A stretch of DNA of 64,000 bases from Buddleja alternifolia (GCA_019426215.1 CM033399.1:29459022-29523021), one strand, 5' to 3'; counted from the first letter of the stretch, positions 48,568 to 58,867 are shown. Notes: generated by a model not told the origin, from the sequence alone. Made by a program: numbers and translations.

Positions 48568-48721
48568 GCATAATACCATTAAGCAGTTGATCTCTAACGG
48601 GATTATTTCCATTGATTATGTGAAATCAAAAGAGAATATTGCAGATCCTTTGACGAAAGGATTGCCTAGAGATCAAATATGCTACCTATCAAGAGGAATG
48701 GGGTTAAAGTCTACAAATTAA
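44861..48721 (+). CDS. Copia-3 Gag C-terminus and Pol polyprotein
   Basis: 1286 codons without a stop. Residues 1-140 are Gag ([21 protein letters not shown]). The CCHC knuckle [14 protein letters not shown] is at 195-208. Protease [11 protein letters not shown] has its catalytic Asp at 294. The pre-integrase zinc region runs HVRLGH (434) to CEIC (465-468). The integrase core has Asp493, Asp557 (RSDRGGEY) and Glu592 (AERKN). The integrase C-terminal part is rich in KR near 750. RT runs from about 795 with [12 protein letters not shown] (884) and YVDDML (971). RNase H has GYSDANW (1134), MESEF (1177) and HCDCMSA (1213), ending with DPLTKGLP. All catalytic residues are present. Translation from genomic RNA needs the upstream gag start, which is out of frame. 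Confidence 0.93.
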
Positions 48722-49288
48722 AAATTGACACAGCGGTAACCCAACCATATTGACTGGAGATCCCAAGATCATGGTTCAATGGGACAACTAAGTTGTGAAA
48801 ATTCTGGAGAGCACTTAAGAGTTTAATAAACTCTGAACCCATTGCCTAGGATAAAGAAGTGCATCCTACAAGTGTAGCAAAGGGTAAGTCTGAACTTTTA
48901 ATGATTCCTATACTGTCATGAAAATGAAGTGGAGTATGGTAGGATACTCTTAAATAGGAGATCACCTATGTAAGTGTGAGGTGTAGGCCGCCTCAACATT
49001 GGGTAAAATGTAAACATTTATGAAACCAAGAGAGGGCGCCATGGCCAAAATGGGTCCAACAGTGAGAACTAAAAATTTGCTTAGAAAATTTATCATGTGA
49101 ATATCATTGTCTGGTTTTACACGAACGGCTGAACAATTCAAGACATCATGTTCATTGGGTAGCCTAGTAAATCCGATGATATCTCACTAAGAAAGGTTCA
49201 AAGCCAAAAGCTACCTCTTCTGATGTGATAAAAAGTCGTTTGAACTCTCAGTTTCATGCATTGCATTAATTTCATTCGTGTGGGGGAT
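48722..49288 (+). other. Copia-3 3' untranslated internal region
   Basis: 567 bp between the pol stop and the 3' LTR, no ORF of note. The TGTAGGCCGCCTC word is shared with Copia-2. Ends in GTGTGGGGGAT, the plus-strand primer tract. Confidence 0.7.
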
Positions 49289-50440
49289 TGTTGGCATTTG
49301 TGGGTATATGAAAAAGTGTGTGAACACCACTTTTGCGTATGAAATTCGAACACCATAAGTATCGGGGATACTAAGTTGTATTGGATATTTTTATTCTACT
49401 CCGAGAGTAGATTAGTTTAGCATTTCGAATTTCTCAATTCGGAGTTGAAACGAATGAGAAATTAATTGCTAATGTTGGGTGTTTGAATGTGTATATCCCA
49501 CATTGGATATAAACCATAAGTTGTATGAGTTTATATACATTTGCCTAAAGGTAAAGGGTTGGCCCTTTGGGTCATCCACTTTGGTCCTTTGTGTGAAGGG
49601 GGGAAGAGCTATGTAATTGTGTCTTGGCCCAATTTCTTAGCTCCTCACTCGGGCGGTCCGGTGGACCGGACCGGACCTCGGACCTCGGACCACGGGCTCG
49701 GGCTCGGGCCGGGGCCGGGATCGGGTCGCGGGTCGCGGGTCGTTGGGCCGTGGGCCTTGGGCCTTGGGCTTTGGGCTTTGGCTGAGATGTGTGGTTGTTG
49801 GGCTTTGGACCTCTTCTTATCTTTTTGAGCCAAAGTTTAATTAATTTGATTAATTGGGCCCAGTTCTCTTTTGGGCCAAAATTAACTAATTAATTTAGGC
49901 CCATTTCTAGTTTCTTCTAGTTTCTTCTTCTAGAAACCAGCAAGGCATGTCTCCTGTTCCTTTCTCATGCTGAGGATTTCAGACGTTTCCTTACCTGTCT
50001 CCAGCCAAAATTACCAGCCGAAAGTTAAAGTGTTTTGTTTCTTTTGGAGCCGAAACTTTTGACATTCATCAGCTGATTCTTTTTGGCTTTCTATTTTGGT
50101 TTTCAATCTGGTTTTGTTGCCTATAAAAAGGCTCTCCCAGGTTGTGTTCAAACCACACCAAAAACAGAAAATAATTCTGCATTGTCTTAAAGCATTCTAC
50201 ATACATAAAAATTCTGAGAGTTCTTGGGCAAATATAGTTCGTGGGTTTTGTTCTTGAAGTGGTTCAATTACAAATATATAATCGTTGTATCTTGGGAAGT
50301 TAATTGCACGATCCCGTACCACCGTAGGCGGGGCAATATAGCTTTAAGGATAGAGAGTTCATCTCTCGCCTCGATTGTCATATTGTTCGTCGTATTACTA
50401 TTTTCAGAAATTTTCTTACAAAGTGCACAGATTTGCAACA
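49289..50440 (+). repeat. Copia-3 3' LTR
   Basis: 1152 bp, the same length as the 5' LTR. Differences seen: the GC-rich block (49674-49731) and one A/G change near 50407. Confidence 0.93.
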
Positions 50441-50445
50441 TATTC

Positions 50446-50563
50446 TTGATGAATCGTCAGCCCAAAGGGCTCGACTGGGATATTAACTGGGGACTTGACC
50501 CACGAGTGCTGCCCCGGCCCAAGCCAGGGGCAGGTTAATTACCATACTGTTCTTAAACATTCA
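50446..50563 (-). repeat. Gypsy 5' LTR, outer part
   Basis: Sequence beyond the Copia-3 target duplication. It is continuous with 42867-43274 once Copia-3 is removed; the outer end is placed at TTCA near 50563 (TGAATG on the minus strand) by TG/CA rule only. Confidence 0.5.
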
Positions 50564-51349
50564 AGCTCGTAATGTTATAATTATAAATTTTGATTTTTTA
50601 TTCTACTGTCATTTACGCTCGCGTTAATCAAATTTACATGAGATGCATTATGAAGTTTATGATAGATTAAGTACGTTTTGTACCTCAAATCTCATTGTAA
50701 ATTAATGTGAGTTAATTCTTTTAAATATTTATATATAACTTCAAGAACAATTGAACCCTTTATATTAATTTATTATGAAGATTAAAAATCCAATTTCAAT
50801 AGGAGTACCAGGCTATATAAACTTAGTGATGCCAATGACTTACAATAATTAAAATGTACTTATATAAAAAAAAAATGCACATATATATAAAAAAAAATAC
50901 TAAAGTGAAAATTATAATTTTTTGTTCGAGAAAAATATGAACGACTATCTGATGGTAAATTAAAATTACACCTTAAATGTTACCAGGTAAATTCAAACCT
51001 TTGCCAGAAGATTTTTTCAAGATGGATCTAGTTCTTCATATCTGCGTCAGTCCTTTTGTGAATAACAAAAAATTTAAGTGTTTGTATGGGTTCAGTCAAC
51101 CCAATTTAGATTCTTATTGGGTCCATCTTGGTTCCTTGTATAGGAACCAAGTGAAGTCAACCCAAACCAAACCAAATCCATATTGAACCCATGCATTCAA
51201 GCTCATATTAAATCCAGTCCATCTTAAAACCGATCCAAACCCGACCCAACCTACCCATTTAAAACCTCTGCTCTTAGCAAATGGTATTTATCTCGTGCAA
51301 GTGATTTGCTAACTCTTTACAGGTAATTTGAGCTGATTTCTTGATATCA
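50564..51349. other. Intergenic, AACCCAA-rich part
   Basis: No gene. At about 51090-51260 words like CAACCCAA, ACCAAACC and GAACCCA accumulate, as in other short plant repeats. Confidence 0.35.
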
Positions 51350-51596
51350 ATCGTTATAAAACAACGACTATCTTTTTATTTAAATCAAAATTAAAAATGA
51401 TTGGACTTCTACTGTAGTCATAAAACAACGACCATCCCTGCGACATCAACCTCCAATGCTCCACTCTCACTTGATGGTCATTTCTAGTCCCTCTTCTTCT
51501 TATTATTTGGGGCTGTCTCCTGGTCCATGTGCTCATCAGTAACTCCCGATTGGTTGCACCAAACTCTTTGCAACACTAAGCACAGCTGTTCAATCG
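51350..51596 (-). other. Probable leader of a truncated Copia-type element
   Basis: Adjoins the primer-binding site at 51597-51609 on the internal side, so it should be the 5' leader of a minus-strand retroelement whose body is lost. No Gag or Pol motif seen. The word AAACAACGAC occurs at 51359 and 51424. Confidence 0.4.
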
Positions 51597-51609
51597 GGCT
51601 CTGATACCA
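51597..51609 (-). promoter_or_regulatory. iMet-type primer-binding site, minus strand
   Basis: GGCTCTGATACCA on the plus strand is the exact complement of TGGTATCAGAGCC, the standard copia primer-binding site. Confidence 0.75.
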
Positions 51610-51611
51610 CT

Positions 51612-52097
51612 TGACATAAACTTACTCTCATGGTAACGACGCATGCGACACTTAGCTTCTCGGCCTGTCTCTTGCGGGACTCACGAAGTCAGCCTCACCC
51701 AAACTCGTGCTCTGTGTGCCAAGAGAAAGTGGCAAAGTAGATAAGAAAGCTTGTTAGAGAACTTCAAGTACTTTTATTGCTTGAACTTTCTTGGATGCTT
51801 TACAAATGAAGTACAAGTCCCTATTGATCCTATTCCTCTTAGAAATGGATGGTTGTGAGTAATTTGATCAAACAACTAATATCTATCATCCGGAGATTTT
51901 CTAGTCTAGATATTTTACAAAGATAATTCTAGAAATGTTCTAGGGATATTCTAGAAAGCTTCTACACAACTACTAGAAGGATTCTACAAACCTGCACTTA
52001 TATATATATATATATATATATACATGAGAATGTGGATGGTGAGATCTTTTGGAATCACTTTGTGGGGAGAGGTCTTGAAAATAATCGAGTCGTGACA
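51612..52097 (-). mobile_element. Copia-type 5' LTR of a truncated element
   Basis: On the minus strand it begins TGTCACGACTCGATTA and ends GTTTATGTCA, followed after two bases by the iMet primer-binding site. 486 bp. It includes a TA microsatellite (51997-52021) and four TCTAGAA-type words at 51925-51995. There is no pol and no partner LTR in the window, so only the 5' end of an element is left. Confidence 0.72.
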
Positions 52098-52164
52098 TTT
52101 TGTCCTCCTTTTTCTGAATTTAATAAACTGTATTGATATAGTTGAGCATGCAAAAGTTAATCAA

Positions 52165-52258
52165 ATGTAAGTTTGGCCAAGTGGTAGCCTTCTGCACTTA
52201 CTATATCCAATGTTGAGGGTTTGAGTTCATACCAAATTACAAAAAAAATTAATTTAAT
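52165..52258 (+). repeat. Possible tRNA-derived SINE fragment
   Basis: TTGGCCAAGTGGTAGCC has an A-box shape and GAGGGTTTGAGTTC, about 33 bp later, a B-box shape; an A-run follows at 52241. This is the head layout of a SINE. No target duplication seen. Confidence 0.4.
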
Positions 52259-52920
52259 ACTTTTAATATTCCATCTTTGTATCCATTTCAATTTTCAAAA
52301 TTGAGATGGAATATTTCCGTCTCTGGTGATGGAATTTGAGACCGAATATTTTCGTGTCGGATTTCTTCTATAAATCTGTCTCAATGTTTCAAAACTAAGA
52401 TGGAAAATTTCCGTCTCCGAACTTGGGCATTGGAAAATAATTAGAGAAAAAAAATTAATTTAATACTTTGTCTCTGATTACATTTCGATTTTCAAAATTG
52501 TGACGAAATATTTCTGTCACTAAACTTGGTCATTGGAAAACAATTAGAGAAGGAATCTGAGATGGAATATTTCTGTGTCTGAACTTGATCATTGGAAAAC
52601 AATTAGAGACGGAATCTGAGGTAGAATATTTCTCTTTGATTCCATCTCAAAATGAATCAAAAATTCTAAACTGAGACAGAATAATTCAGTCTCTGAACTT
52701 GGTAGATATTCAGAGTCGAATTTAGAGACAAAATCAATCTGTCTCAGATTTCATCCATATTTCCGTCTCTATTTTGCCATTATTATGAAATTGGGACGGA
52801 ATAATATGTCATCAGTCTTAGCTTTGAGACAAATCTATTCTCATCTACCCATTCGTCTCAAATTTGAGACAATTTTTTCCGTCTCAAATTTTTGTCTTTG
52901 AAGTTCTTGTTTTATCACAA
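52259..52920. repeat. Array of GACGGAATATTTCCGTCTC-like units
   Basis: Degenerate units with GAGA(C/T)GGAATATTTC(C/T)GTCTC and CTTGGTCATTGGAAAACAATTAGAGA recur at about 52310, 52400, 52505, 52560, 52610, 52680 and 52790. The unit core is palindromic. It looks like the subterminal repeat region of a DNA transposon, family unknown. Confidence 0.5.
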
Positions 52921-53339
52921 TAATTAATCACCACATTATCAACTCTAATTACTTTCATAAACACAACCAAATAAGCTACCATTTTTCCAACAAAAACCAA
53001 TAAACTCGTTTCTCTATATATCTTCGAAAATGACGGATAAATAAAATGACGACACATTCAATTATTTTGATGAGTGTTTTTCTGGAAAATTTTATGCGAG
53101 TGGGACTTGTGTACTATGGTAAAAATGTTTTTAGCTTTCTTTTGAAAAAATTATATTTTCTTCTTTTTCTCCATGGAGGGGATATGCTAGGATTAGCCAT
53201 TACCAAACACATATGTAGATAAATTTTTTATGGGGAATACGTTTGGTTTTATTTTTAAAAGAGATAAAAGTTTTTTCAATTGTTAATCCATGTATGCTTT
53301 TGCCTTTAACAATTGAGCTATTTATTAGTTGATGACACT

Positions 53340-53825
53340 AAAATAAATAAATTAGTTACAAAATGCCAAATGATAATTTCAAAATTGTCACTAATCATAA
53401 TTTTTTAGGAACAAGATTTTTTGTGTTGTCACATAAATAGATTTTACATGTTTAATATAGACAAGATTTGTAAAGAAGTTTTTACTTTTGTCCGACAAGA
53501 AAGTTGTTTTCACTATTAACTATTAGTGACACACCTTTATATGACAACAAATATATATAGTTGTCATTCTATTTATTTTGTCACTAAGTTGTCATTATAT
53601 ATATGTCATTAAATGTAAATAGCAACCAGTGTAAACAAACTCTTGTCAATAAAAATTATTACCATGACAAAGTAAAAAATATTGTCACTTATTGGTGCTA
53701 TAAATAAATATGAGTGACAAAATTTGAAGTGATAATATCAAAATTGTCACTAATTATATATTTTTAGTGATAATAATTTTATATTGTCCTAATAATAATT
53801 TTTAGTGACAATAGTTAAGACTGAA
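53340..53825. repeat. GTCAC-rich CACTA-like repeat
   Basis: Dense TTGTCACTAA, AGTGACAA and GTGATAATA words, like 23842-24125 and 95-181. Ends are not clear. Confidence 0.4.
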
Positions 53826-54135
53826 GAACGAACCAATCTACTCGATACTCGACTCGAGGTCGATCGCTAAAAACTCGTTTAATCTCGATTCGTCAACCTA
53901 TCAAACCAAGCTTGAACAAATTTTTGAGTTTGATAAGTTTTGAAACTCAATTCGAGTTCGACTCAGTCAGTAAAAATTGATAAAAACATGTACAAAGAAT
54001 TGTATTCGTCTCGATTAAAGCTCGTTTGAGCTCAACTCGATTAACAATCAAACAAACTCAAACACAAATTTTGAAGCTCAATTGTAATTTAAACAAGTTT
54101 GAACAACAATTCGTTTAGCTCGACTCGACTCATTC
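53826..54135. repeat. CTCGACTCGA-type dispersed repeat
   Basis: Repeated CTCGACTCGA, GAGCTCAACTCG and AAGCTCGTTTGAGCTC words around an AT-rich core, a common plant short-element pattern also seen at 28875-29272. Continues into unassigned AT-rich sequence to 54331. Confidence 0.4.
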
Positions 54136-54331
54136 TTAATAATAATTTCTATTAAATTGCATTATTATTAATTAATGATAATACAAATATATATAAATCG
54201 AATTGGTGCACACATAGACCGGTTGGCCATGTCGGTTGGTTTAATACTTTAATAGATGAAAATGACTTTATCTGAAACGATGCACTGTGCTGTAATCAAG
54301 AAACGATGAAATGGCTGTATCTCTTCCTTAC

Positions 54332-55690
54332 TTTTTTTTTTTTTTTTGGATTCAAAAAAAGGGTACTACCCTAATGACCTATCTCGACACACTCGAGGTT
54401 GAGGTCATGTGTCTAGTCCAAATAACGCCAGCGCGATCTTGATCTAAAATAGTTTGTAAACCATAAGGGGCATGTATGTGATTGAAAAGGGCATGCTCGA
54501 GCCCGTCATTAGCCAACATGTCGGCCGCTTTATTCGCCTCTCTCCAAATATGCGAGATTTCCACTTGCCAAGGGAGAGCTAACTTGTCACGAATTTTGGT
54601 GATAAGCCAGAAATAGATATGAGACGGGGTCCCTGTCTTAATGTCTTCAACAGCTTCCAAGCAATCCGTTTCCACTTCGATTCTTCGGATACCCTTATCC
54701 CATGCAATCGAGAGGCCATGTAGAATGCCCATCAGCTCCGCCTCTAAAATAGAAGTTGGGGCAATATACCCCGAAAAACCTTGACACCAAAAACCTTCAG
54801 AATTTCGAAACACACCACCAATGGCAGCCGCATCTGGATGAGAAGAATGAGCAAGGCGCAAAGAGGCATCGACATTAAGCTTAAGCCATCCTATCCTCGG
54901 ACGAGTCCATCCCACTTCTCTAGCTTCCATGAGCACCTCGGGATCTTCAAAAACCAGGTGTTTAGTTTCTTCCACTCGAGCTCGAATGCGATCAAGTGTC
55001 ACCGTATGGCGGGAGTCATCCTCATTATGTAGAGATTTATTACGTTCCTGCCATAAAACATTAACCGTCTCAGTGAAAATAATAGACCACTCACACCCCC
55101 ACGCATACCTGTTAGCCATTGAGGTAATGTTCCAGTCGATCCATTCCGTGAGGTTGAGCGCGAAGAACTTCGTATGGTGGCATTGAGCCACAAGCTGTCT
55201 CCAAATATTGGCCACCCAATCACAGTCACGAAGGGCGTGTAAAGCAGACTCGGAATGATGGCCACAAAAATTGCAATCCGAGCTCGTCCTAATGCCCCGA
55301 TTTAGAAGAGCAAGATTCGTAAGAACACAGTTATGTCGGAGTAGCCAAAGGAAAAATTTTCGTCGATGAGCAACCCGAAGACGCCATATCCGTTTCCAAT
55401 TATCTATCTCAATGCGCATTCCATTTATTGTAGTGTCTGTGAGTGCGTATGAGTAGATGCCTTTGTTAGTAAGGCACCAGTAGATGATATCATCAAGGTG
55501 GTTATGAGCATTGAGGTCAATTCTGGCCAACTCATTTTTAGTATCGTTATCCAGAACAGAAAGTTCAGTCCACTTCCAACCAAGGTTTTGATGCCAATTC
55601 TTCCTACTTTGGGGAAACATTGTTTGGCTGTTATTTTCTGACCAGAAAAAGTTGGCTTCATTTTACCGAAGATTCCATCTTTCATAGTTG
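54332..55690 (-). mobile_element. 5'-truncated LINE insertion
   Basis: Minus-strand retroposon body: an ORF with zf-RVT and RNase H domains, followed about 30 bp past its stop by a 16-base run of T on the plus strand (54332-54347), i.e. a poly(A) tail. Endonuclease and RT are missing, as in 5'-truncated L1-type copies. The right border near 55690 and a target duplication could not be fixed. Confidence 0.6.
54379..55620 (-). CDS. zf-RVT plus RNase H protein, LINE-derived
   Basis: 413 codons. Residues about 35-125 form the RT zinc-binding (zf-RVT) domain: DDIIYWCLTNKGIYS, IWRLRVAHRRKFFLWLLRHN and SSDCNFCGHHSESALHALRDC. Residues about 240-385 form a plant RNase H fold: GWLKLNVDAS, AIGGVFRNSEG, LEAELMGILHGL, VETDCLEAV and ISHIWREANKAADMLAND, with the catalytic D, E and D in place. 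No stop or frameshift. Usual LINE ORF2 proteins are over 1200 aa, so this is the C-terminal third. It could be a recent truncated copy or a domesticated gene; the A-tail favours a LINE copy. Start: first ATG of the frame, possibly not the true one. Confidence 0.72.
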   Translation of the reverse strand: MFPQSRKNWHQNLGWKWTELSVLDNDTKNELARIDLNAHNHLDDIIYWCLTNKGIYSYALTDTTINGMRIEIDNWKRIWRLRVAHRRKFFLWLLRHNCVLTNLALLNRGIRTSSDCNFCGHHSESALHALRDCDWVANIWRQLVAQCHHTKFFALNLTEWIDWNITSMANRYAWGCEWSIIFTETVNVLWQERNKSLHNEDDSRHTVTLDRIRARVEETKHLVFEDPEVLMEAREVGWTRPRIGWLKLNVDASLRLAHSSHPDAAAIGGVFRNSEGFWCQGFSGYIAPTSILEAELMGILHGLSIAWDKGIRRIEVETDCLEAVEDIKTGTPSHIYFWLITKIRDKLALPWQVEISHIWREANKAADMLANDGLEHALFNHIHAPYGLQTILDQDRAGVIWTRHMTSTSSVSR

Positions 55691-55913
55691 CTTTTTGGCT
55701 GAAGGGATGGTTAAAGTCACATTCAAAGTTTTCATGTCACATTAAAGTTGGACACATATCGTTTGGTTAGGGGTGGCCATTCGATGTCGTACCCAGGTGT
55801 TGTACACTGGGTGCGGCACATGGTGATATGTGTCACCTTCACATTATTTTATTGTTTTTGGCCTATTTTCTTTCGGTTGTCTTACTCTTTTTTCACTTAT
55901 ATTTTCTTTTAAA

Positions 55914-56348
55914 TTTTCGAGCTTCGACCTCAACATAAAAAATGTAAATTGATTCACAAAATTTATAATAATGAGAGAATTGATTCATTTCAATATTTGG
56001 GTGAAAAAATACAACTTGTTAAAAAGTGATTCATTCTTAACAAAAAAATATTTTTTCGTCATTTTCGGCATGATTTTTCGACGTTTTCTGTATATTTTCG
56101 GGTTTTGACTTCAACACAAAAAAATGTAGATTGACTCACAAAGTTTGTAATGGTGTGATAATTGATTCATTTAGATATCTAGGTGAGAATAACATATACG
56201 GATTTTTCAAAAAAAAATATTTTTTCGTTAAGAATTAATCACTTCTTAGCAAGTTGTATTTTTTCACCCGGATATCTGAATGAATCAATCCACTCACTGT
56301 TACAAACTTTGTTAATCAATCTACATTTTTTGTTACGCTATTTTCCGA
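55914..56348. repeat. Large foldback repeat with three related arms
   Basis: The arm at about 55936-56058 (TGTAAATTGATTCACAAAATT ... GTGAAAAAATACAACTTG) is inverted at about 56225-56335 (CAAGTTGTATTTTTTCACCC ... AATCTACATTTTTTG). A third copy of the outer half lies in direct orientation at about 56113-56200. Flanking TTTTCG words lie outside. No ORF. It fits a foldback-type DNA element. Confidence 0.6.
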
Positions 56349-57404
56349 AAAACTAGGTCGTGGGTTCGACTCCCATTGTGATCGCCAAAAATTTGTTTCG
56401 TGTTTTCGAACAAACTAGCTTAGGGAAGGATTTCGAATGTTCGATCCAAGCCCCTTGATAATTCTCAATCTAGAATTATCTAATAACCCCTGCCTATGTG
56501 TGCTATTGGTGGTTTATGACTTGAATTGATTTCGCTACTCGATTCGTGTAGTAATTAAAGAAGATATATTAATACCTAAACGACTAATCAACACTTAATC
56601 GCCTAAACGTAAATATACTTTGACAAACAAAGAAGATACACTGGAATTTAAGCAATTAATCAACGTTTAAAAGCTTAAATATAAATATACCTCCATAAAT
56701 CTTCGGCTGAATTCTTCTTGATACAAAGTAACCGTGCTCGAGTACAATGATGCTAACCACTAATTTACGCTACTGACTAAGTACACTAAGCCTAATTAAG
56801 CCTAACTACGTCTAAAGCTACTGAAAGAGGAAAAAAAAAGTAATTCTTGCAGAGTTGATTTTTCATTCTTCTTCTTCCCTGCATATATACTCTAGCCCTC
56901 CGTCTTGGTTTTCTCGTAACCTCCACGTTCGCCAACTTGCGAAAACCGCTTGCAACTTCTCTTTTAAATTTGTTCCGCCTGGCGCCTATTTTTCTGATTG
57001 GATCAAGTTTCTCTTTTTCTATAATTATCGGGCTTTTAAAGATTTGCCCTCTATGTCTCGTTTCCGGGTTCTTGGCCCTATAGTTGACAAGCCTCATTTT
57101 TGACCCATCTGACCTCATTAAGATTGCACTTTTCTTTTGGATTCAATATGTATTACCGGCCCAAATTCCATTTTTTCTTATGCGTAAACAATACCTTCTG
57201 CAAATCTCAGTTGATTACATGTGACAATGACAAATTTAGTTTTACTGACTTTAGGTCGTACTAAGTTCCAGCTCGACCTGAACTAGACTTTTCTCCAACT
57301 CCTTTCTATTTTTTCCCAATCCTTTTTAAATATGGGGAAATGCGATCAATGATGTAAAATTTTAATCCAAATCTGATTGGACTAAACTCAAAAACAATTC
57401 AGAA
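56349..57404. other. Intergenic, nothing assigned
   Basis: An open frame of 108 codons on the minus strand (56792-57118) is Lys/Arg-rich and has no domain I know. CGACTAATCAACACTTAATCG-like words repeat near 56580 and 56670. GGGTTCGACTCCC near 56362 looks like an isolated B-box. Confidence 0.35.
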
Positions 57405-57499
57405 AGAATGTGAATTACAAAGCTGTATTTGGTCATAGAATAATGAATAAGTGATCTACAATTGAATTCGACCAAATTTAATTCGGACTAGAATTTTCC
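57405..57499 (-). repeat. GGAAATTCTAG MITE family, fragment
   Basis: On the minus strand GGAAAATTCTAGTCCGAATT..GGTCGAATTC, matching the terminal arm of 3827-4034. The other arm is not evident. Confidence 0.45.
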
Positions 57500-57929
57500 A
57501 TTAATAACCTATTAACATATTCTGACCATATTTTCTCAACACAGAAAGCATCACTTCATCTGGATTCGAACCCAAAACCTCTCACATAAATAACAATTGT
57601 ATTATAAGATTTACTTTAATCTTTTTTCTTGTATATTTACGGTCAAAGATCCAAAACTATCTTTGTTGATTTATTTTTCTTTACCAACCAAAACTAATAT
57701 TAATGCCGCTATATGAGCGGTTGAACGAAATAATGCTATGTATCAATCAATAAACTATTGAACAACATATAATTTATTTATTTATATATTCAAACAAAGA
57801 TATAATTATGTAGTGTCAATATTAAGTACTCGATACAAAAGTGCATATTGAGTTGTTGACAAAAAAATAAAATAAAAGGGTAATAGTTCAAATAACTCAA
57901 ATTCAAGGTGGCAGATAGTCGAAAGAGTT

Positions 57930-58255
57930 GGCAGATAGTCGAAAGAGTCAAAAGGGGGTGCCCACGCGATACGGTACGCTTATTTGTGGAGGAAAATATA
58001 ATAAGAAACTAGGTTCAACTACAACTTTTGACATACTTTATACTCTTATATCTCTTTCGTTATAGCCAGGATTTTGGGTTTGGGAGGGGGGGAACTCAAA
58101 ATAAAGGGAAAAAATATGATATTTTTCAATTTTGAGGGTGGGGAGGGGCGCGAAATCCAAATATCAAAAATTTTGTAGGGTAAAAAAATGATTTTTCAAA
58201 ATTGAGAGGGGGGGGGGGGGGCGACCGCACCCTCCAGCCCCCGGCTCCGTCCCTG
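57930..58255. mobile_element. hAT-type element, copy C, truncated
   Basis: The right end GGCTCCGTCCCTG and the interior (GATAGTCGAAAGAG, GATACGGTACGCT, ACTTTTGACATACTTTATACTC) match copy B. The left terminus and TSD are lost. It has a run of 15 G near 58208, and a 19-20-bp tandem duplication (GGCAGATAGTCGAAAGAGT) at its left edge. Confidence 0.7.
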
Positions 58256-58420
58256 GGTGTAGTCCATAAACTACATATTTGGCCCACTCTTGATTAAAAA
58301 ATCTATTAACTTTTTTTGCCCTTGAAAAATACTAAAATATATTTTCATCAGGTTTCAAACTTTAGTGCAATATAGTAACTTATGTTTTATATTCATTTCT
58401 TCTCTAGATAAAATACCAAG

Positions 58421-58421
<1 letters not shown>

Positions 58422-58461
<40 letters not shown>
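58422..58461. repeat. (TTA)n microsatellite
   Basis: About 13 TTA units. The Leu-rich ORF over it is an artefact of the repeat. Confidence 0.9.
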
Positions 58462-58464
<3 letters not shown>

Positions 58465-58792
58465 TGCTACTACTTGATGAGGTTCATTTTATGCATCATA
58501 AAATATATTTTCTGGATTTCTCTTCCCCCAAAAAAATGTCCCGTCATCCATCCTAGAGGAAGAGTCTTTACAATTGTCCCCAATAGAGCTCATGAAACGC
58601 TAATTATGCTAAGTTTATTGGGTTTGGGTCATGACCTAGCCCATCCAATAATAATGATCGGCCCAAATTGTTTAATTTTTAGCTTAAATCAGTTTTAAGC
58701 TCATATCCATTAACTGACCTGACTCTTAAAGGGGGCCCTAAATATATAATTATGTGGCGGCAGTGTTCAACCCAATTACCACATTTTACTTA

Positions 58793-58818
58793 CATCATCA
58801 TCATCATCATCATCATCA

Positions 58819-58867
<49 letters not shown>
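58793..58867. repeat. (CAT)n(TTA)n compound microsatellite
   Basis: About nine CAT units followed by about 15 ATT units. The His/Tyr-rich ORF (58754-58957) is a translation of this repeat. Confidence 0.9.

Larger units (their letters stand above)
43275..50440 (+). mobile_element. Copia-3, young full-length Ty1/copia element
   Basis: 7166 bp with two LTRs of exactly 1152 bp (43275-44426 and 49289-50440), target duplication TATTC (43270-43274 and 50441-50445), polypurine tract GTGTGGGGGAT before the 3' LTR, and a 1286-codon open frame covering NC to RNase H. The LTRs look identical by eye except for one A/G difference and a cluster of changes in a GC-rich block. A single frameshift near 44855 splits gag. 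It sits inside the gypsy LTR, so it is younger than that element. Confidence 0.95.
36216..50563 (-). mobile_element. Ty3/gypsy element, Tat-type, interrupted by Copia-3
   Basis: Read on the minus strand: 5' LTR (50563-50446 plus 43274-42867), primer-binding site, protease, RT, RNase H and integrase in gypsy order, then a long 3' region with a gene on the opposite strand. Motifs such as DLNKACPKDSYPLPRIDDLI and the GDADMR/DMWGLDIVGPFP-like integrase context fit the Tat lineage. Gag is almost entirely missing, since only about 350 bp separate the primer site from protease. The left (3') LTR is not clearly present. The polypyrimidine AATGCCCCCACCCCC at about 36231 is a candidate polypurine tract on the minus strand. 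The left border is uncertain. Confidence 0.75.

Noticed and set aside
56355..56375. Possible tRNA gene signal GGGTTCGACTCCC
   Set aside because: Only a B-box-like word; no A-box at the right distance and no cloverleaf seen. The same holds for GGATTCGAACCC near 57562.
56792..57118. 108-codon basic ORF, minus strand
   Set aside because: No known domain, no promoter or conserved neighbour; could be chance in this GC-richer patch. Mentioned only in the intergenic entry.
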